Of a stretch of 64,000 nucleotides of DNA, positions 33,537 through 45,329 are shown piece after piece. Position 1 is the stretch's first letter. Each line of letters opens with the position of its first letter. The notes beneath the pieces were generated by a model, which was given only the letters and a program-made list of their open reading frames with translations, did not search any database and had not been told where the DNA came from. This DNA is from Xiphydria camelus (lineage: Eukaryota > Arthropoda > Insecta > Hymenoptera > Xiphydriidae). The translations under genes and the position numbers were made by a program. The stretch is from contig OY783191.1 of NCBI GenBank assembly GCA_963678675.1, positions 14,503,894-14,567,893 of the forward strand, given 5' to 3'.

Positions 33537-34483
33537 ACGGTGTACGAAAGTAATTTCAGGGGAGCTATTCTCGACGCGTGGGAAATGCTTTTCGTGGACG
33601 AGATATTTTTCGTTAACGGATTTAAAGTTTCGTCGATCAGTTTCGTTAACGATTCGAAAATTCCTTCCAAGAAAGATCTCGTCAATGAAATTAATTTTCT
33701 CACACGAAAAATGTGTTTACATCCCTTAGCGACGTCTTCTTTTTAGAATCTCGTTTAATCACTTAGCAACGACCCGTCGCATCGGCCCACCGCCTCGGAC
33801 AAATACCAAACCCATTCGTTGACGAAAACAGCAAGAACGACGAATGACACTTTCGTCAACGAAAAAAGTAATTTCGTTAGCGAAGGAGTTTCGCGCGTAT
33901 GGGAAAACATTTCGCGTACAAAATTTCTCAACCAAAACGCAATTGCCCCTGGGGGGCAATTCTCGACACGTCAGAAACGATTTCGTGAACGGAATTATTA
34001 TTTCGTTTGAGAAATTTTGTACACGGAATTTTTTCCCATACGAAACTCCTTCGTTAACGAAATTACTTTTTTCGTTGACGAAATTGTCATTCGTCGTTCT
34101 CGCTGTTTTCGTCAACGAATGTTGTTTGGTATTTGTATGCCGGTGAGTTGCATGACGAGGTGGTGGGCCGATGCGACGGGTCGTTGCTAAGTGATTAAAC
34201 GAGATTCTAAAAAGAAGACGTCGCTATAAGGGATGTAAACACATTTTTCGTGTGAGAAAATTAATTTCGTTGACGAGATCTATCTTGGAAGGGATATTCG
34301 AATCGTTAACGAAAGTGATCGACGAAATTTTACGTCCGTTAACGAAAAATATTTCGTCCACGAAAAGCATTTCCCACGCGTCGAGAATAGCACCCCTGAG
34401 CATGTTTCGCCAAGCAATCAGCTGTTCTCATGGCGACCACGTAAAACGCGCCATGCGCAGCTTATTGTACTTTCGTACACCGG
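33537..34483. repeat. Foldback element with long imperfect arms
   Basis: The outer ends CGGTGTACGAAAGTA and the inverted TACTTTCGTACACCG bracket two arms of about 400 bp (GGGAAATGCTTTTCGTGGAC and its complement near 34350). The arms are rich in CGTTAACGAAA-type words. It truncates the kinase fragment. A related piece lies at 25405-25520. No target duplication found. Confidence 0.75.
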
Positions 34484-34730
34484 GACTTTCAAAAAATTAT
34501 TATAAATTAACCGTGCATTTTGTCAAGTAGGTTCTTGCATCAATTTCATAGTAAATTTTCCCCGCTACAAATTGGTAGCTTCATTTTTTTGATCGAGTAA
34601 ATCTAGGATGCCCAGGAAAAAGAGTATAAATTTGAATAGATTGCGGAACGCGCTTTCCTCCGTTAGTTGCACGCGTAATAAAGGAGCGTCGCGTAACGAT
34701 CAGCTGATCGATTTAAGCCAATTTGAATTA

Positions 34731-34893
34731 CATATCGATACCTTACTTTGAAAACCTCGCAAGTGCAATTTTTGACAAAAATGTCATTTATAGCTTACTG
34801 TGTTCAGATTTTAAATCTTAACGCAGTAAGCTATAAATGGCATTTTTGTCAAAAATTGCACTTACGAGGTTTTCAAAGTAAGGTATCGATATG
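34731..34893. repeat. Palindrome, about 72-bp arms
   Basis: CATATCGATACCTTACTTTG through TTATAGCTTACTG is repeated inverted to 34893, with a loop near TTCAGATTTTAAAT. Confidence 0.85.
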
Positions 34894-35945
34894 TATAATA
34901 ATTTATTACACAAAAACGGTGCATCGTAGACTATAAGTTCCGACTTGAAATTTGTAAAGAATTTTCTCCTGTACATTGGGATATTTTTATTTATGAAATT
35001 GGTTACAGAAAAAATATAGCTTCGCGATTTGTTGGCATGTGATTTTGACAGGTAGTTTTTAATTAATTACATTATTTCTCGTCAATTTGAAGATGACCCA
35101 TTTCTATATGTCATTCAGGAGATTTTTTCCTATCGATTGGTACCGGTTTTATCCTGACACTAATAAATTGTTTCACGAATATCTAATAAGACTATACTAT
35201 AAAGTGGCTTAGGGCCAAAACTTCGATAGTTTTTAATTAATTATAAATTTTCCCGGGAATTGACGGATAATACATTTTGATATGTTAATATTGGGATCTC
35301 CAGCTACAATATGTTCATTTAATAAATGGAATAGTAAAAGAAATGTTGTTTTTTAATATAAATATTTTATTAGAATACATCCCTGTAGTCCATATGATAA
35401 CTTCACAGCGAAGCCACTGGGTCTACACCATCATCTCACAGTACAAGCACTGTGGAGTCACCCTGTTATGCCACAGTGCTTCCACTCGGTGCTCACACTG
35501 CGTGACTGCAGCGTGGCTTCACGGTGCACAGACAGATGGACACCCCAGTGCATGCACTCAAATACACCGCGTGAAAGCAGTGTGCAGTCACGGTGGCGCC
35601 ACTTTGCTATCGGGGTCTCTAGTAGGCGGATAAGGTAGGCGGGAAAACCTACTTTATCGCCCCCTTTTTGCAAAATTCTACTTTTACCATCGTACTTACA
35701 CTGCGTGACTGCAGTGTGGCTTCACGCTGGACGTCCAGATGGACGCATGCACTCGAATGCACTGCGTGAAAGTAGTGTGCAGTCACGGTGGCGCCGCTTT
35801 GCTATCGGGGGACCTAAACACAGTCTAAAAAATCCGAGGATTTCAGCCGAATGACATATACTATTCTTCCTCACGAATGCCCACATTTCTTAAAACAAAA
35901 CAAACAGAAATATAGACGGCTCATTTCACGTTGCGTTTATCAGTT

Positions 35946-37067
35946 TGGAAAAAGGACCCACTTCGGACTAAACAATCTTTTAACAGCCTGCGGACTTCCG
36001 GTCGGTGTCACGCGGGAAAAACGCCATCTTACGGTCTAAAAATAGGCTGAAAAGGGCCTCGAAATGGGCATCATGAGTGATGAAACATGGTTTTATAAGC
36101 AAATTTTTTTGCTTTTCGAGTTATAACGTTTTTCTCATTGTACAGTTTTTCATGAATGTGTTACACAGAGGCGTATAGTGGATCAAAACATTAGGTTTTT
36201 TTCATAAAAAGAAAAAGTTATCAGGAAAGTGTTTAGATTCTAGAGTAAGTACTGATATCCAAGGGATGCTCTTATGGAATTTAAGCCAAATCGAAAATAA
36301 AGTATCTTGGAAATTTAACATTAAATATATTTTTAATATTAAAGAACACAGTAGGTATTTAAAATTGCACAAGATAATTTCTTTCTATTATTATTTTATT
36401 TTTTAAAATCATTTCCCATAAAACGAAACCTCACTCTACTCTGCAAGTTAAATAGAAGCCAAAAGATGAGTGGCACAAACTGAATCAATGTTACAAATAT
36501 CCACAAAATGGCCATTAAGTTGATATGGCTGTATTTTGGAAAAAGTAATATTTGTTCTTTAACACTATTTTTTAACGTAAAACCCGAATCCGCAATAAAA
36601 ATTGGGGGTTCCCATTTAAAATTTTGAAGTTACCCCTCGCCTCCCCAGCGGGGGAGGGGGGAGGGGAGTCGAGTTTGATATGGCTGGATAGATCTTTTAA
36701 AAACATTGAACCCGTATTTTTTTGTTTTTTTTTTATAGGACGCATATTTTTCAAAATATTCGGCCGTCCCGGGCCTTTTTTTACACCCTATATAATCGAA
36801 TTAAAAGTAAGATGTACGCATGTACTGTTACTTTGAAACATGTTATGTATGTAACAGAGAACTGACAATGAGTGTCATTGTTTGACTCGTTTTCAGTATG
36901 CAAAAGTCATCATACAAGGTAATAAATGTTAGCAGCGTAACTAACATTAAACAGTTGGAATTAGTCACGGTGAAATTCACATACTTATACGGGTTGTACT
37001 AAAATTGACTTTTGAACTTACAAGGAAACCGTCCCAGGTATACCTCGCCAATTTCGTTTATTCTGAT
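35946..37067. other. Gene-free, repeat-derived
   Basis: Mariner-like debris (TTTACACCCTATATAATC near 36780; GGGGGTTCCCATT near 36604, as at 38297). No coding evidence. Confidence 0.35.
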
Positions 37068-37375
37068 GTTATTCTACATCAAAATCTAAGAGATACGTAT
37101 TTTTTTTATCTGCGGAAAAACATTTCTAGGGGGTGAAATTAACCCTCAAAATTGACAGCTCCTGGGAGTGATTGCTGATTTTCACATACATGCAATTGAT
37201 CTTTTGAAATGAAACCAAATGGATAATAATCTACATAAAAAATGATGAAAAATGCAATTTATTACATTTCGTGAGGGTAATTAATTTAAAAATGGTAAGG
37301 GTTGAAATTCACAAAATTGCTGTGAAAAAAATTGCATTTTTTTGGAGACCAATGGCAATTAAAAGAGAAAAAATA
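37068..37375 (+). repeat. Dispersed repeat, intact copy
   Basis: Matches inverted sequence at 48640-48850 plus 52427-52520. The second copy is split there by a 3.58-kb insertion, so this copy defines the empty site (CACTCC joined to CAGGAGCTGTCAA on the inverted strand). Confidence 0.8.
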
Positions 37376-38124
37376 AAGTAGAAAATACGTGTTTTGGCTT
37401 TTTTCGAAAAAATTGAGTTTGTTGAGGAAACCTTTCCTATGTCTACGTGCATTAATTACAGAAAAATCTTTTGGATTTTTTCGTAATGTATTTTCACTTA
37501 TATTTCAAAATATTTTTTATGGGCTTCTTATATCCTGATACGTTAAAAAATACTCATATTTTGATCATTCACCTTTATTTATTTTTTTGTCAACCACCCT
37601 CGTCTTCTTTTTCTTATAGCTTTTGTAGATAGGGTTTGTAAAGTGAATTTTCTGTTCATTTTCGTGTAGGTACTTGAACATTTTTCATAATATTTTGTTT
37701 TCATATCATAATATTTCGTATACAATATTATTTAATAATTGTTCAATTCAATTAAAATTATTCGTATATGTAAGATAAATAATATTTCCCCGGGTATTAT
37801 TTTTGTTTCTTTTTTGGTGAACATATTTTAAAATGCAGTGAATAAAACTGTTTATACATGGTTCAATAGAGACAAAGAGTCACACATAAGATAATCTTAA
37901 AACTCATGATATGGTGTTATTAAAACGTTGCGGTCAAGTATCGACAAATAGCCGCCCATGTTTTTTACCATCGCGGACGCGTATCGGCATATAGCCGTTC
38001 AAATCTGTTTACAGTTGCTGAGACGTATTATGAAGCAGATCGCGTACGTTTATTTTTCTGAACGATAAGATACGCATGGGTCGGCGATGCTCGCTCGTCG
38101 GTGGCTCCGTCCGCAAAGGGTATA
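37376..38124. other. No recognised gene
   Basis: AT-rich; a short duplicated phrase around CGGCATATAGCCG / CGACAAATAGCCG near 37945-38000. Nothing further supported. Confidence 0.35.
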
Positions 38125-39323
38125 CAGGGTGTCCCATTTTAATCTTAACAGCAGAATATCTCGGGAAATATACATCGTAGGGGAAAAAAGTGTCTATATA
38201 AAATGTGTTCAGTACAAAAGGGGCCACAAATTGACTGTATCAGTTTGATCACAGATGGCGCAGCAATCGGTGAATTTGGAGAACATTTTTTTTTAATGGG
38301 AACCCCCAGTTTTTGTTACATGCTAGGATTCTATGCTGAAAACAAAATAACTTTTGTCTAAAACTTTTTTTAATTACCTTCCTAGATTACGCTGAAATCG
38401 GTGAAAAAACAGGGTAAAACTATTCTTCTAATGAAAACTCGCACTTTTTATTGCACATTATGATTTTATGGTTTAAACTAAACATAAATTTTGTCCGAAA
38501 CAAAAAAAAGAAAACAATTGAGATCTAGGCGTTTAATAATTGTTCAAATTGTCCACCATTTTGCTGACGACAAAGTGCAATTCTTCTGTGAAAGTTCGTC
38601 AAGGTTGCTTGCAATGTAGTCGGTGTTATTGCGGCGCATGCTCTTCTTATGCGATCTTTCATATCATCGCGTGTTGTAGGAGGCTCACGAAACACAGCAC
38701 TTTTAATGTAGCCCCACAGAAAAAAGTCCGGCGACGTTAAGTCCGGTGACCTAGGTGGCCACCTCACTGGTCCTCCGCGGCCAATCCATTTTCCTGGAAA
38801 CCTTTCGTCGAGAAAATTTCGCACATTTCTTTTGTAATGAGCGAATCCATAATCTTCGAATCCACAATTCCGCACCAAACATTGACACCCCAACGGTTCT
38901 GATTGTTATTATTAAACGCCTAGATCTCAATTGTTTTCCTTTTTTTTTGTTCCGGACAAAAGTTATGTTTAGTTTATACCATAAAATCATAATGTGCAAT
39001 AAAAAGTGCGAGTTTTCATTAAAAGAATAGCTTTACCCTGTTTTCACCGATTTGAGCGTAATCTAGGAAGGTAAGTAAAAAAAGTTTTAGACAAAACTTA
39101 TTTTGTTTTCAGCATAGAATCCTAGCATGTAATAAAAACTGGGGGTTCCCATTAAAAAAAAAATTTTTCTCAAAATTCACCGATTGCTGCGCCATCTGTG
39201 ATGAAACTGATATAGTCAACTTGTGGCCCCCTTTGTACTGAATACATTTTATACAGACACTTTTTTCCTACGATGTATATTTCTCGAGATATTCTGCTGT
39301 TAAGCTTAAAATGGGACACCCTG
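38125..39323. mobile_element. Mariner-like element with long TIRs, internally deleted
   Basis: The ends CAGGGTGTCCCATTTTAA are inverted and flanked by TA (38123-38124, 39324-39325). Inverted identity extends about 420 bp on each side (38125-38545 against 38905-39323), which is far longer than normal mariner ends. The centre holds the end of a transposase gene. Confidence 0.85.
38525..38893 (-). pseudogene. Tc1/mariner-type transposase C-terminal half
   Basis: The frame reads FLDERFPGKWIGRGGPVRWP, then PRSPDLTSPDFFLWGYIKSA, with the Pro-Asp-Leu and PDFFLWG block that carries the last acidic catalytic region of IS630/Tc1/mariner transposases, ending QNGGQFEQLLNA. The N-terminal DNA-binding part and earlier acidic residues are missing, so the protein is inactive. 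It lies between the long inverted arms of its element, and part of its 3' end is included in the arms. Confidence 0.75.
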
Positions 39324-39519
39324 TACAAGTAAAAATAATGTGTCAATTTCAACTCTAATCAGTCTTGAAAATTGCGTACTGAAGATAACCACAGTAACGA
39401 ATACGCTAGTTATATCAAAGTTTTTGTTTTTAATTATCATACAAATATATTATAAGTATTGCATCAGTAACGAGTATTGAAAAATTAACAGCGAAAAATT
39501 GAATATTATTCGTCGGTTG

Positions 39520-39823
39520 AAATGAAGGTGAATCCATTAAATGTTATTCAACTCCTTTTAACAACCTTTCATACCTCATAGCTCCATCGCCAATAAGTAA
39601 TGAAGAAATACAACTAAAGAACAATTTTGAAAATATTTTATTAAATGCAATGAATAAATATTCTGGTGCAGAAGTGGTAGAGGAAAATTCTGTATATTTT
39701 GGAGAGCCCTATAAAGATTGTGAAATGGAAATTGTTGAAGATAAAGAATGCGCATCAGCCCTTGTGCCAGAAATATCTCCCAATGAGTGTACAAATGATG
39801 AAGAAGATTTATCTTATGAGTAG
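39520..39823 (+). pseudogene. DDE transposase relic, N-terminal exon
   Basis: An open plus-strand stretch of about 100 codons rich in Asn/Glu/Asp (YFGEPYKDCEMEIVEDKECA, ISPNECTNDEEDLSYE) runs until a TA where a pogo-type element begins at 39823. I read it as the acidic N-terminal part of the same gene whose later parts lie at 42004-42132, 46873-47352 and 47603-47743. Order, strand and frame fit, but the link across the gap (about 20 residues unaccounted for) is inference. Confidence 0.5.
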
Positions 39824-41430
39824 GGGAGACCGGGGGGTTATGAGACGGGTTTTGTTTTTGTAAGAAAAGTATAATGAAAAAACTTTTTTTCTGCGCATAA
39901 ATTGTGGCAAATCGTGAGTAAGCATAATAACACTTTAAAAAAAGATGGGTTTGCTGAAATTTCAAAAAATCCTATAAGTTTTGCCTGTTAGCTCGAAAGT
40001 TGGTTTTTCTGGATTTCTACAATGTGTTCGGGGGGTTGTAAGACACGCCTTCAAATCATAGAAAGTGTTATACGTTTATCAAAATTTTTTATTCACATTA
40101 AAAAAAGAAAGCAAATGTTGTGGCTTACAATGTAGTCAAGTTTAAAAAGGTTAGAGAAGAAAGTATAAGGACAAAAATTTTAGATAAAGTTGAAAGAAGC
40201 AATTATTAGATCAATCAGATTCACAATGGATGCAGGTGTAATAGCCGGCTGTCAAATTGGTACACTTTAAGTGAGCTGGTCGGTTGCAAGTATTACAGTG
40301 AATTGAGTTGTTTCGGTTAAATTTTTTTGGCATAGGAGCTTTACAAATGATGCAGAATTCTTCATTTTCAGAATCGGACACATTTCGAACCGTAACTGTT
40401 GGTGTAGATTTTTTAGGGCGTCCGCGCTTTGCTATTAATGCTGCAGCTGCCTTTTCCTTCCTGTTTCCTTTTTTCTGCGACACTTTTGCGTTTTTTTGCA
40501 CAGATTTTTGGCGTAAATTGGCCACATTCACTGCTGAAGTCAAAATAGTGCTGTCCATTGATTTTCGACCTCGACTGGATTTTTTCGCCGGAGTGTTATG
40601 CTTCAAAGGACCAACCTCCTGTAATGTATGTTGAATTAGTGCAGCTGATGTGCTTGGCATCGTTGATGTGCTTGGCATTGTTGATGTGCTTGGCATCATT
40701 GATGTGCTGGCTATTTCCAATCTTGTTTCTATGGCATCGGCATTAACAGAGGCCTGATCCTCCCCCATTAGCTCAGCTGCTTCGTAATCTATGGCAGTGA
40801 ATACATTCGGATCGAATGAATGAATACCTGTCTCACAGAATCCGGATCTGATATTCTTGGGCGTAGCACTTGCATCGAGACATTTATCAGCGATAGGCAC
40901 TATATGTCTTAGCTCCAAAGTTCTACCGATATGATTCTTCATCCAAACTTGGCACTGGTTGTAGAACATTTTCTTGAATGGGCCGAACACGCTGACATCA
41001 AGCGGCTGCAGTCTATGTGAGGTGTGAGGTGGAAAAGATAGCATCGTTATGTCATAATCAATTGCCATTTGTATGACCTCCAAACTGAGGTGGGGAGTGT
41101 GATTATCCAAGAGCAATAGAATTGGCAAGTCTTTCGATGCATTGACGTGTTTAATGAAATGTGCCATATATTTGACAAATTCTTGTGCCGTCATCCAACC
41201 CGATTCGTTTGCCACCCCCCATGGCGCCGGGAAGAGCATTTTCCATAAACGTTGATTGCATGTTTTTCCGCGGGAAAATATAGAATGGTGGAATGGACTG
41301 TCCAATCGCACTCACGGCAAACGCCATAGAGACATTTGTGACGATTGACCAACCTTTTGCATTTGGAGTTTCTTTTCGTACGTTTCCTTTAACACTCTTC
41401 TTCCTTTCCATCGGAATTCTTGAGTTCTTG
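39823..41430 (-). mobile_element. Pogo-type element, right end lost
   Basis: The left terminus GGGGAGACCGGGGGGTTATG follows TA at 39821-39822. A matching inverted right end was not found; the transposase gene stops being recognisable near 41411, so the element is truncated or rearranged. It disrupts the DDE relic. Confidence 0.65.
40208..41411 (-). pseudogene. Pogo/Tigger-like DDE transposase with PHD-like finger
   Basis: Two overlapping frames (41411-41151, then 41311-40211) read IPPFYIFPRKNMQSTFMENA, then LPILLLLDNHTPHLSLEVI (second catalytic Asp), FPPHTSHRLQPLDVSVFGPF (third acidic region), a Ser/Thr-rich repeat (STMPSTSTMPSTST), a basic KRGRPKK stretch and a C-terminal finger (FCIICKAPMPKKFNRNNSIH, CNTCNRPAHLKC). 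This is the jerky/Tigger layout for cut-and-paste transposition at TA. One frameshift lies near 41250. The N-terminal Psq/CENP-B-type domains and first Asp are missing. Confidence 0.85.
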
Positions 41431-41686
41431 AGAAGTTAAACATTTTTGTTTCACTTTTACTTGACACATGCAACTTTTGTTTACAGTTTTGGCGAGAAAA
41501 GAGAGGTTATGTCTGCTCCTCAAAAAAGCGCTCGGCCGATAACTCGATGAATCGTACTAACCGACTTTGCTACCAACTTCGTCCATCATCAGTACAACGT
41601 TGCCACGTTTTATGTCCATTTAGTTGAAATAAAATTAATTAGTTCACAGGCATTGAAAAAAAAGATTGAGATTTTTCTTGTGATTA

Positions 41687-41894
41687 CAGTACACTCCCGC
41701 AAACTGTCCGCCCGCATAATGTCCGCGGACTTTGGAGCGTTCCCCCACAACCGACCATCGATAATCGTCCCGAGTGAATTTGGAAACAATTCCCGAACTA
41801 TGTATTTCTCCTCCAAGCGCAAAACTGAGTAAGTGGGGAAAGCGAATTTTTTTCCCTACAGCCCCTGTCGCGGACAGTTTGCGGAAGTGTACTG
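41687..41894. mobile_element. Tigger-type MITE
   Basis: The ends CAGTACACTCCCGCAAACTG and inverted CAGTACACTTCCGCAAACTG are flanked by TA (41685-41686, 41895-41896). 208 bp, non-coding. Confidence 0.9.
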
Positions 41895-42003
41895 TATTAA
41901 AAAGTGTAATGTTGAAAATGCACGTATTCATCAATTTGAACCACATTTACCTCTCTATTCAATTGCAAACATTTGTCTATGTACAGTTGGTAAATGCTGT
42001 CGG

Positions 42004-42132
42004 AACGTTTGATGTTCCGCCCCGCTTACCTCACCCCGTATCGAAGTGACGTTCCTCCTTAAACGTAAATTTATAAAAGTGAAATCAATAACACAATTAA
42101 AAAGATGGGCGCATTATTTGAACAAGGGTGGT
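42004..42132 (+). pseudogene. DDE transposase relic, second piece
   Basis: The frame reads LLKRKFIKVKSITQLKRWAH, then YLNKGG, and ends at the TA where the next pogo element starts. If that element and one TA are removed the frame continues directly into KEKIARICSYTLENFKSTID at 46873, so the two parts were one exon. The helix-rich basic segment precedes the catalytic domain in this family. A pogo-like terminus (CGCCCCGCTTACCTCACCCC) overlaps the start of this piece, so its upstream boundary is uncertain. Confidence 0.55.
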
Positions 42133-42384
42133 AGGGGAAGGTCGTCAGGGTTGGCCATAGTTTTACTTTTGCCCATAATTTCCATGTAAAAAAGAATTCT
42201 TATAATTACTGCGCATTCTTAGAAAGGTTCGGAAAAAAAGGAAACTTTTCCGACATATTACGAATTTATTGAATGAAAAATAAAAAAGTAATGGGTATTT
42301 TTTTAAATTAGAAATACTGTCAAGGTTGGCCAGTGCTGTCTAGGTTGGCCAGCCGTTGAAAATCGACGAAATATAGGCGCTAAA

Positions 42385-43838
42385 TTATTCTGAATCGCAA
42401 TTTTGACAAATAAAGTAGCTGGTCATCATTTTCGCGCACTTCAAATACACTTATCTTTTGCATTCAATGCATGCAACGGAATTATTAATATTTAAGTGAT
42501 GAGGCATCGCTTCCAAACAGATGAGGCAAAAGTCCTCGTCTTCATCCGAAGAGGGCTTTTTCTGCACTCTTTTGGGTGGACGACCTCGTTTTGCTGGTGT
42601 TTTTGTAGCGGACTTCGTTGGGGTTTGTGCTGCACGATTTTTGGATGTCTTCGAAATGTCTCGCTCTTTTTGTTTCTCGCGCAATGTGGGGAGGCTCTCG
42701 GGCGAAGTCAGAACTCTGCTATTCATGGGGCGACGTCCTCGTTTCGATTTTCTTGCTGGCATGGCAGTCTACAGAGGTCCAATTGAGGTCAAAATAGACG
42801 AAAGGTTCGACTCACGAGGCGTGGATGTTGAAGGCTCAGTGGACCTCGTGTCTTCTTCATGCACACCAACTTCGGGGACTTCTGAAACAATTATACGACG
42901 CTGTAATTCCGTGTCGTTGACTTCGGCCTCAATTACAGCTCAATCATATTCACCACTAGACACCGCTTGCACAAAGTCTGAGTCCGCAAAAATGTCAGGA
43001 TTGTATGGGGCAATTCCCGTGGCGAGAAATCCGGCTTTGATATTTCGTGGCGTCAGCGCCAAGTCCAGTGTGGATCCGACTAAGCCTGCGATGTGTCGGA
43101 TTTCCAGACATTTACCAGCGTGGTTCTTTTGCCATGCATTGCATTGTGACTTGTAGTAGGCTTTTATGGGACCATAAACCGATACATTCAAGGGCTGCAA
43201 GCGATGGCTGCAGTGTGGCGGAAATGAGAGTAAAATAACGCTATTTTTGATAGCAAAATCCAATGCCTCTATGGAAAGGCGAGAGGTGTGATTATCTAGC
43301 AGCAACAGTTTCGGCGATTGCCTCGAGGCTTTAGTTCTTTCGATGAAGAACTTCATGTATTTTAAAAATTCTGCTTGCTGCATCCACCCAGATCCATTGG
43401 CGAAGCCAATTGTCCTAGGACATGCATTTTCCAGGAACGTGGACTGCATGTTCTATCGAGGAAACAGAAAAAAGGGTGGGATAGAAATCCCCTCGGCATT
43501 GACCGCTAGAGCCATAGTTACCATGATCCCTCGTTCTTGAGCCATAATTTGGCCTACTCTTCTTATGCCTCGCAACGAAATCACCTTTCCAATCTTCGTT
43601 GGCACCGTTGAGAAACCGGTTTCATCCATATATTTCAGATATCTATCGCTTTAAATGCATGCTGCGACAAAACCAAATCCAAATTGCGAAAAAACAGTTG
43701 CACATTTTCCTTAGAAAATGATTTAACGCGATGTAAACTCATCTGTTCGGGCGTGCGTAACGAGAGTTCATGGTGGCGCCGCATAACGCCGTAGTACCAA
43801 TCACGACCACTCATTCCGTTTGCATCCCAGTTTGGAGG
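42385..43838 (-). pseudogene. Pogo/Tigger-like DDE transposase, broken
   Basis: In order on the minus strand: GMSGRDWYYGVMRRHHELSL (Tc5/CENP-B-type DNA-binding domain), a YMDETGF block with the first catalytic Asp, ISIPPFFLFPR followed by a stop, SPKLLLLDNHTSRLSIEAL (second Asp), FPPHCSHRLQPLNVSVYGPI, a basic KRGRPPKRVQKKPSSDEDED linker and a C-terminal finger (FCLICLEAMPHHLNINNS). Frameshifts near 43640 and 42940, and stops, inactivate it. DNVS replaced by NVS in the third region also removes an acidic residue seen in the sister copy at 40.2-41.4 kb (LDVS). The N-terminal Psq part is not visible. Confidence 0.8.
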
Positions 43839-44139
43839 ATATTTGGAGGATTAACCGGGGGGTTTATGACGAATGTAACTTTTCGGAAATATAACTTCTG
43901 GAAACCGATTGTACGGAAAACCGAGACGTGAATTTCGTGAAATTGTAAGAATAGATACAGTATAGTCTTACCGTATTAAGTAATGTAGGGGAGAGTGGGG
44001 CATTGTCGCCACTTGTTTCTGTATGTCTTTATTTTTCAAGAAAAAGATATATTTTTGTAATGTTCTACACATCGTTGGATTCAGAAAACATCTGGCTACG
44101 AAATCCATATAGTTGTTTGGACGTTCAGTAATCTATATA

Positions 44140-44704
44140 CAGGGTGTTCGGAAAAAACACCGACACAGAAATAGGGGTGATAGGTTACGTCATTACAAGT
44201 ATTTTGATATAAGGGACCTATACCCGCAAGCGCCCCCTTCTGGAGATATCAACTTTTCAAGTTTATAACGACCGAGGTTGATCAAAGTAGAATAATATTG
44301 AGTTTTTTGTCTACCTGTACAATTGAAAAACAAATGAAAACTCCTTGTATCCGCATCATCTTCGAAAAGTACAAGGACTTGAGCCAAGCGGTTATCCTTT
44401 CCGCAAGCAGTTTGCGCAGTGGCACATCTATCCAGAATCGTTTCCGATGTATGGACATGGGTGGCCGTCATTTTGAGCATTTGCTGTAGTATATTGTTTT
44501 TGTATCTCGTAAAATTAAATATTCGTTACCATCTTGATACGTTTCTTATTATTCTACTTTGATCAACCTCGGTCGTTATAAACTTGAAAAGTTGATATTT
44601 CCAGAAGGGGGCGCTTGCGGGTATAGGTCCCTTATATCAAAATACTTGTAATGACGTAACCTATCACCCCTATTTCTGTGTCGGTGTTTTTTCCGAACAC
44701 CCTG
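44140..44704. mobile_element. Mariner-like foldback
   Basis: The ends CAGGGTGTTCGGAAAAAACA are inverted and flanked by TA (44138-44139, 44705-44706). Arms of about 150 bp are nearly identical. Between them the plus strand reads FRCMDMGGRHFEHLL then stop, the typical finish of a mariner transposase. Confidence 0.85.
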
Positions 44705-45329
44705 TATATATAAATGAATGTTTGTCTGTCTGTCTGTATGTCTCTTATGCCTTCCTACACCGTTCATCCGATTGCGATGAAACTTTTGGGAAAGGTTGGA
44801 TGCATGTCCGCGAAGGTTTCTGAGTTAGTAAATCTTATAAAAGGTGTTCAAAAAGTCCCGGTACGGTTGATTATCTCAGCGTGAAATCATTTTAGAGAAA
44901 AATGTTTAATACAAAACTTTTAGAATTTTTCCATGGCTACCCAATGGTCATATTGGATTTGACCTTGACCATGACCTTCATGTCTGTCTGTCTGTATGTC
45001 TCTTATGCCTTCCTAAACCGTTCATCCGATTGAGATGAAACTTTGGGGAATGTTTGGACGCATGCCCGCGAAGTTTCTGAGTTAGTAAATCTTATACAGG
45101 GTGTTCCCTGATTACCCGGTACGGCTGATTACTCCAAATAAAAAAATAAAAAACATTGTCTATTCGCTGGCCTTAAGATAAATTAATAAAAGAAATCTAC
45201 GTTCCAATTGAAATGAAATACATGTGCTTTTTTAGCGTAGCACACCTATAGATATCTGCTAAAAATTCGTTAAATGACGGCCAAAATCAATCCACAATCT
45301 ACCCGTGCGAAGCCGGGACGGGCTGCTAG
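44705..45329 (+). mobile_element. Non-autonomous Helitron
   Basis: It starts with the AATGAATGTTTGTCTGTCTG type of sequence common at insect Helitron 5' ends and finishes with the hairpin CGTGCGAAGCCGGGACGGGC, TGCTAG, then T. It contains one to two units of the CCGTTCATCCGATTG repeat. No Rep/helicase gene. It abuts the mariner foldback. The exact 5' base is uncertain by a few nucleotides. Confidence 0.75.

Larger units (their letters stand above)
31503..35615. mobile_element. Inner CCCCGACAGC TIR element enclosing a kinase gene fragment
   Basis: Left end CCCCGACAGCAAAGCGTGG, inverted right end CCCCGATAGCAAAGTGGCGC, with TC on both sides (31501-31502, 35616-35617). The left 380 bp and the right 230 bp repeat the CAGTG-rich subterminal regions of the outer element. 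Between them lie the protein kinase D exons, a foldback and a palindrome. No transposase was seen, so any movement would need one supplied from elsewhere. Confidence 0.55.
30484..35810. mobile_element. Outer CCCCGATAGC TIR element
   Basis: The left end CCCCGATAGCAAAGCGTGG and inverted right end CCCCGATAGCAAAGCGGCGC match for about 16 bases. GA lies on both sides (30482-30483, 35811-35812). Subterminal regions on both sides are full of short CAGTG/CACTG words, as in transposase-binding arrays. A further same-orientation start (CCCCGATAGCAAAA) lies at 30986. No transposase inside; superfamily uncertain. Confidence 0.6.

Noticed and set aside
41600..42049. Overlapping short ORFs over the Tigger MITE
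   Set aside because: Open by chance across a non-coding palindromic element.
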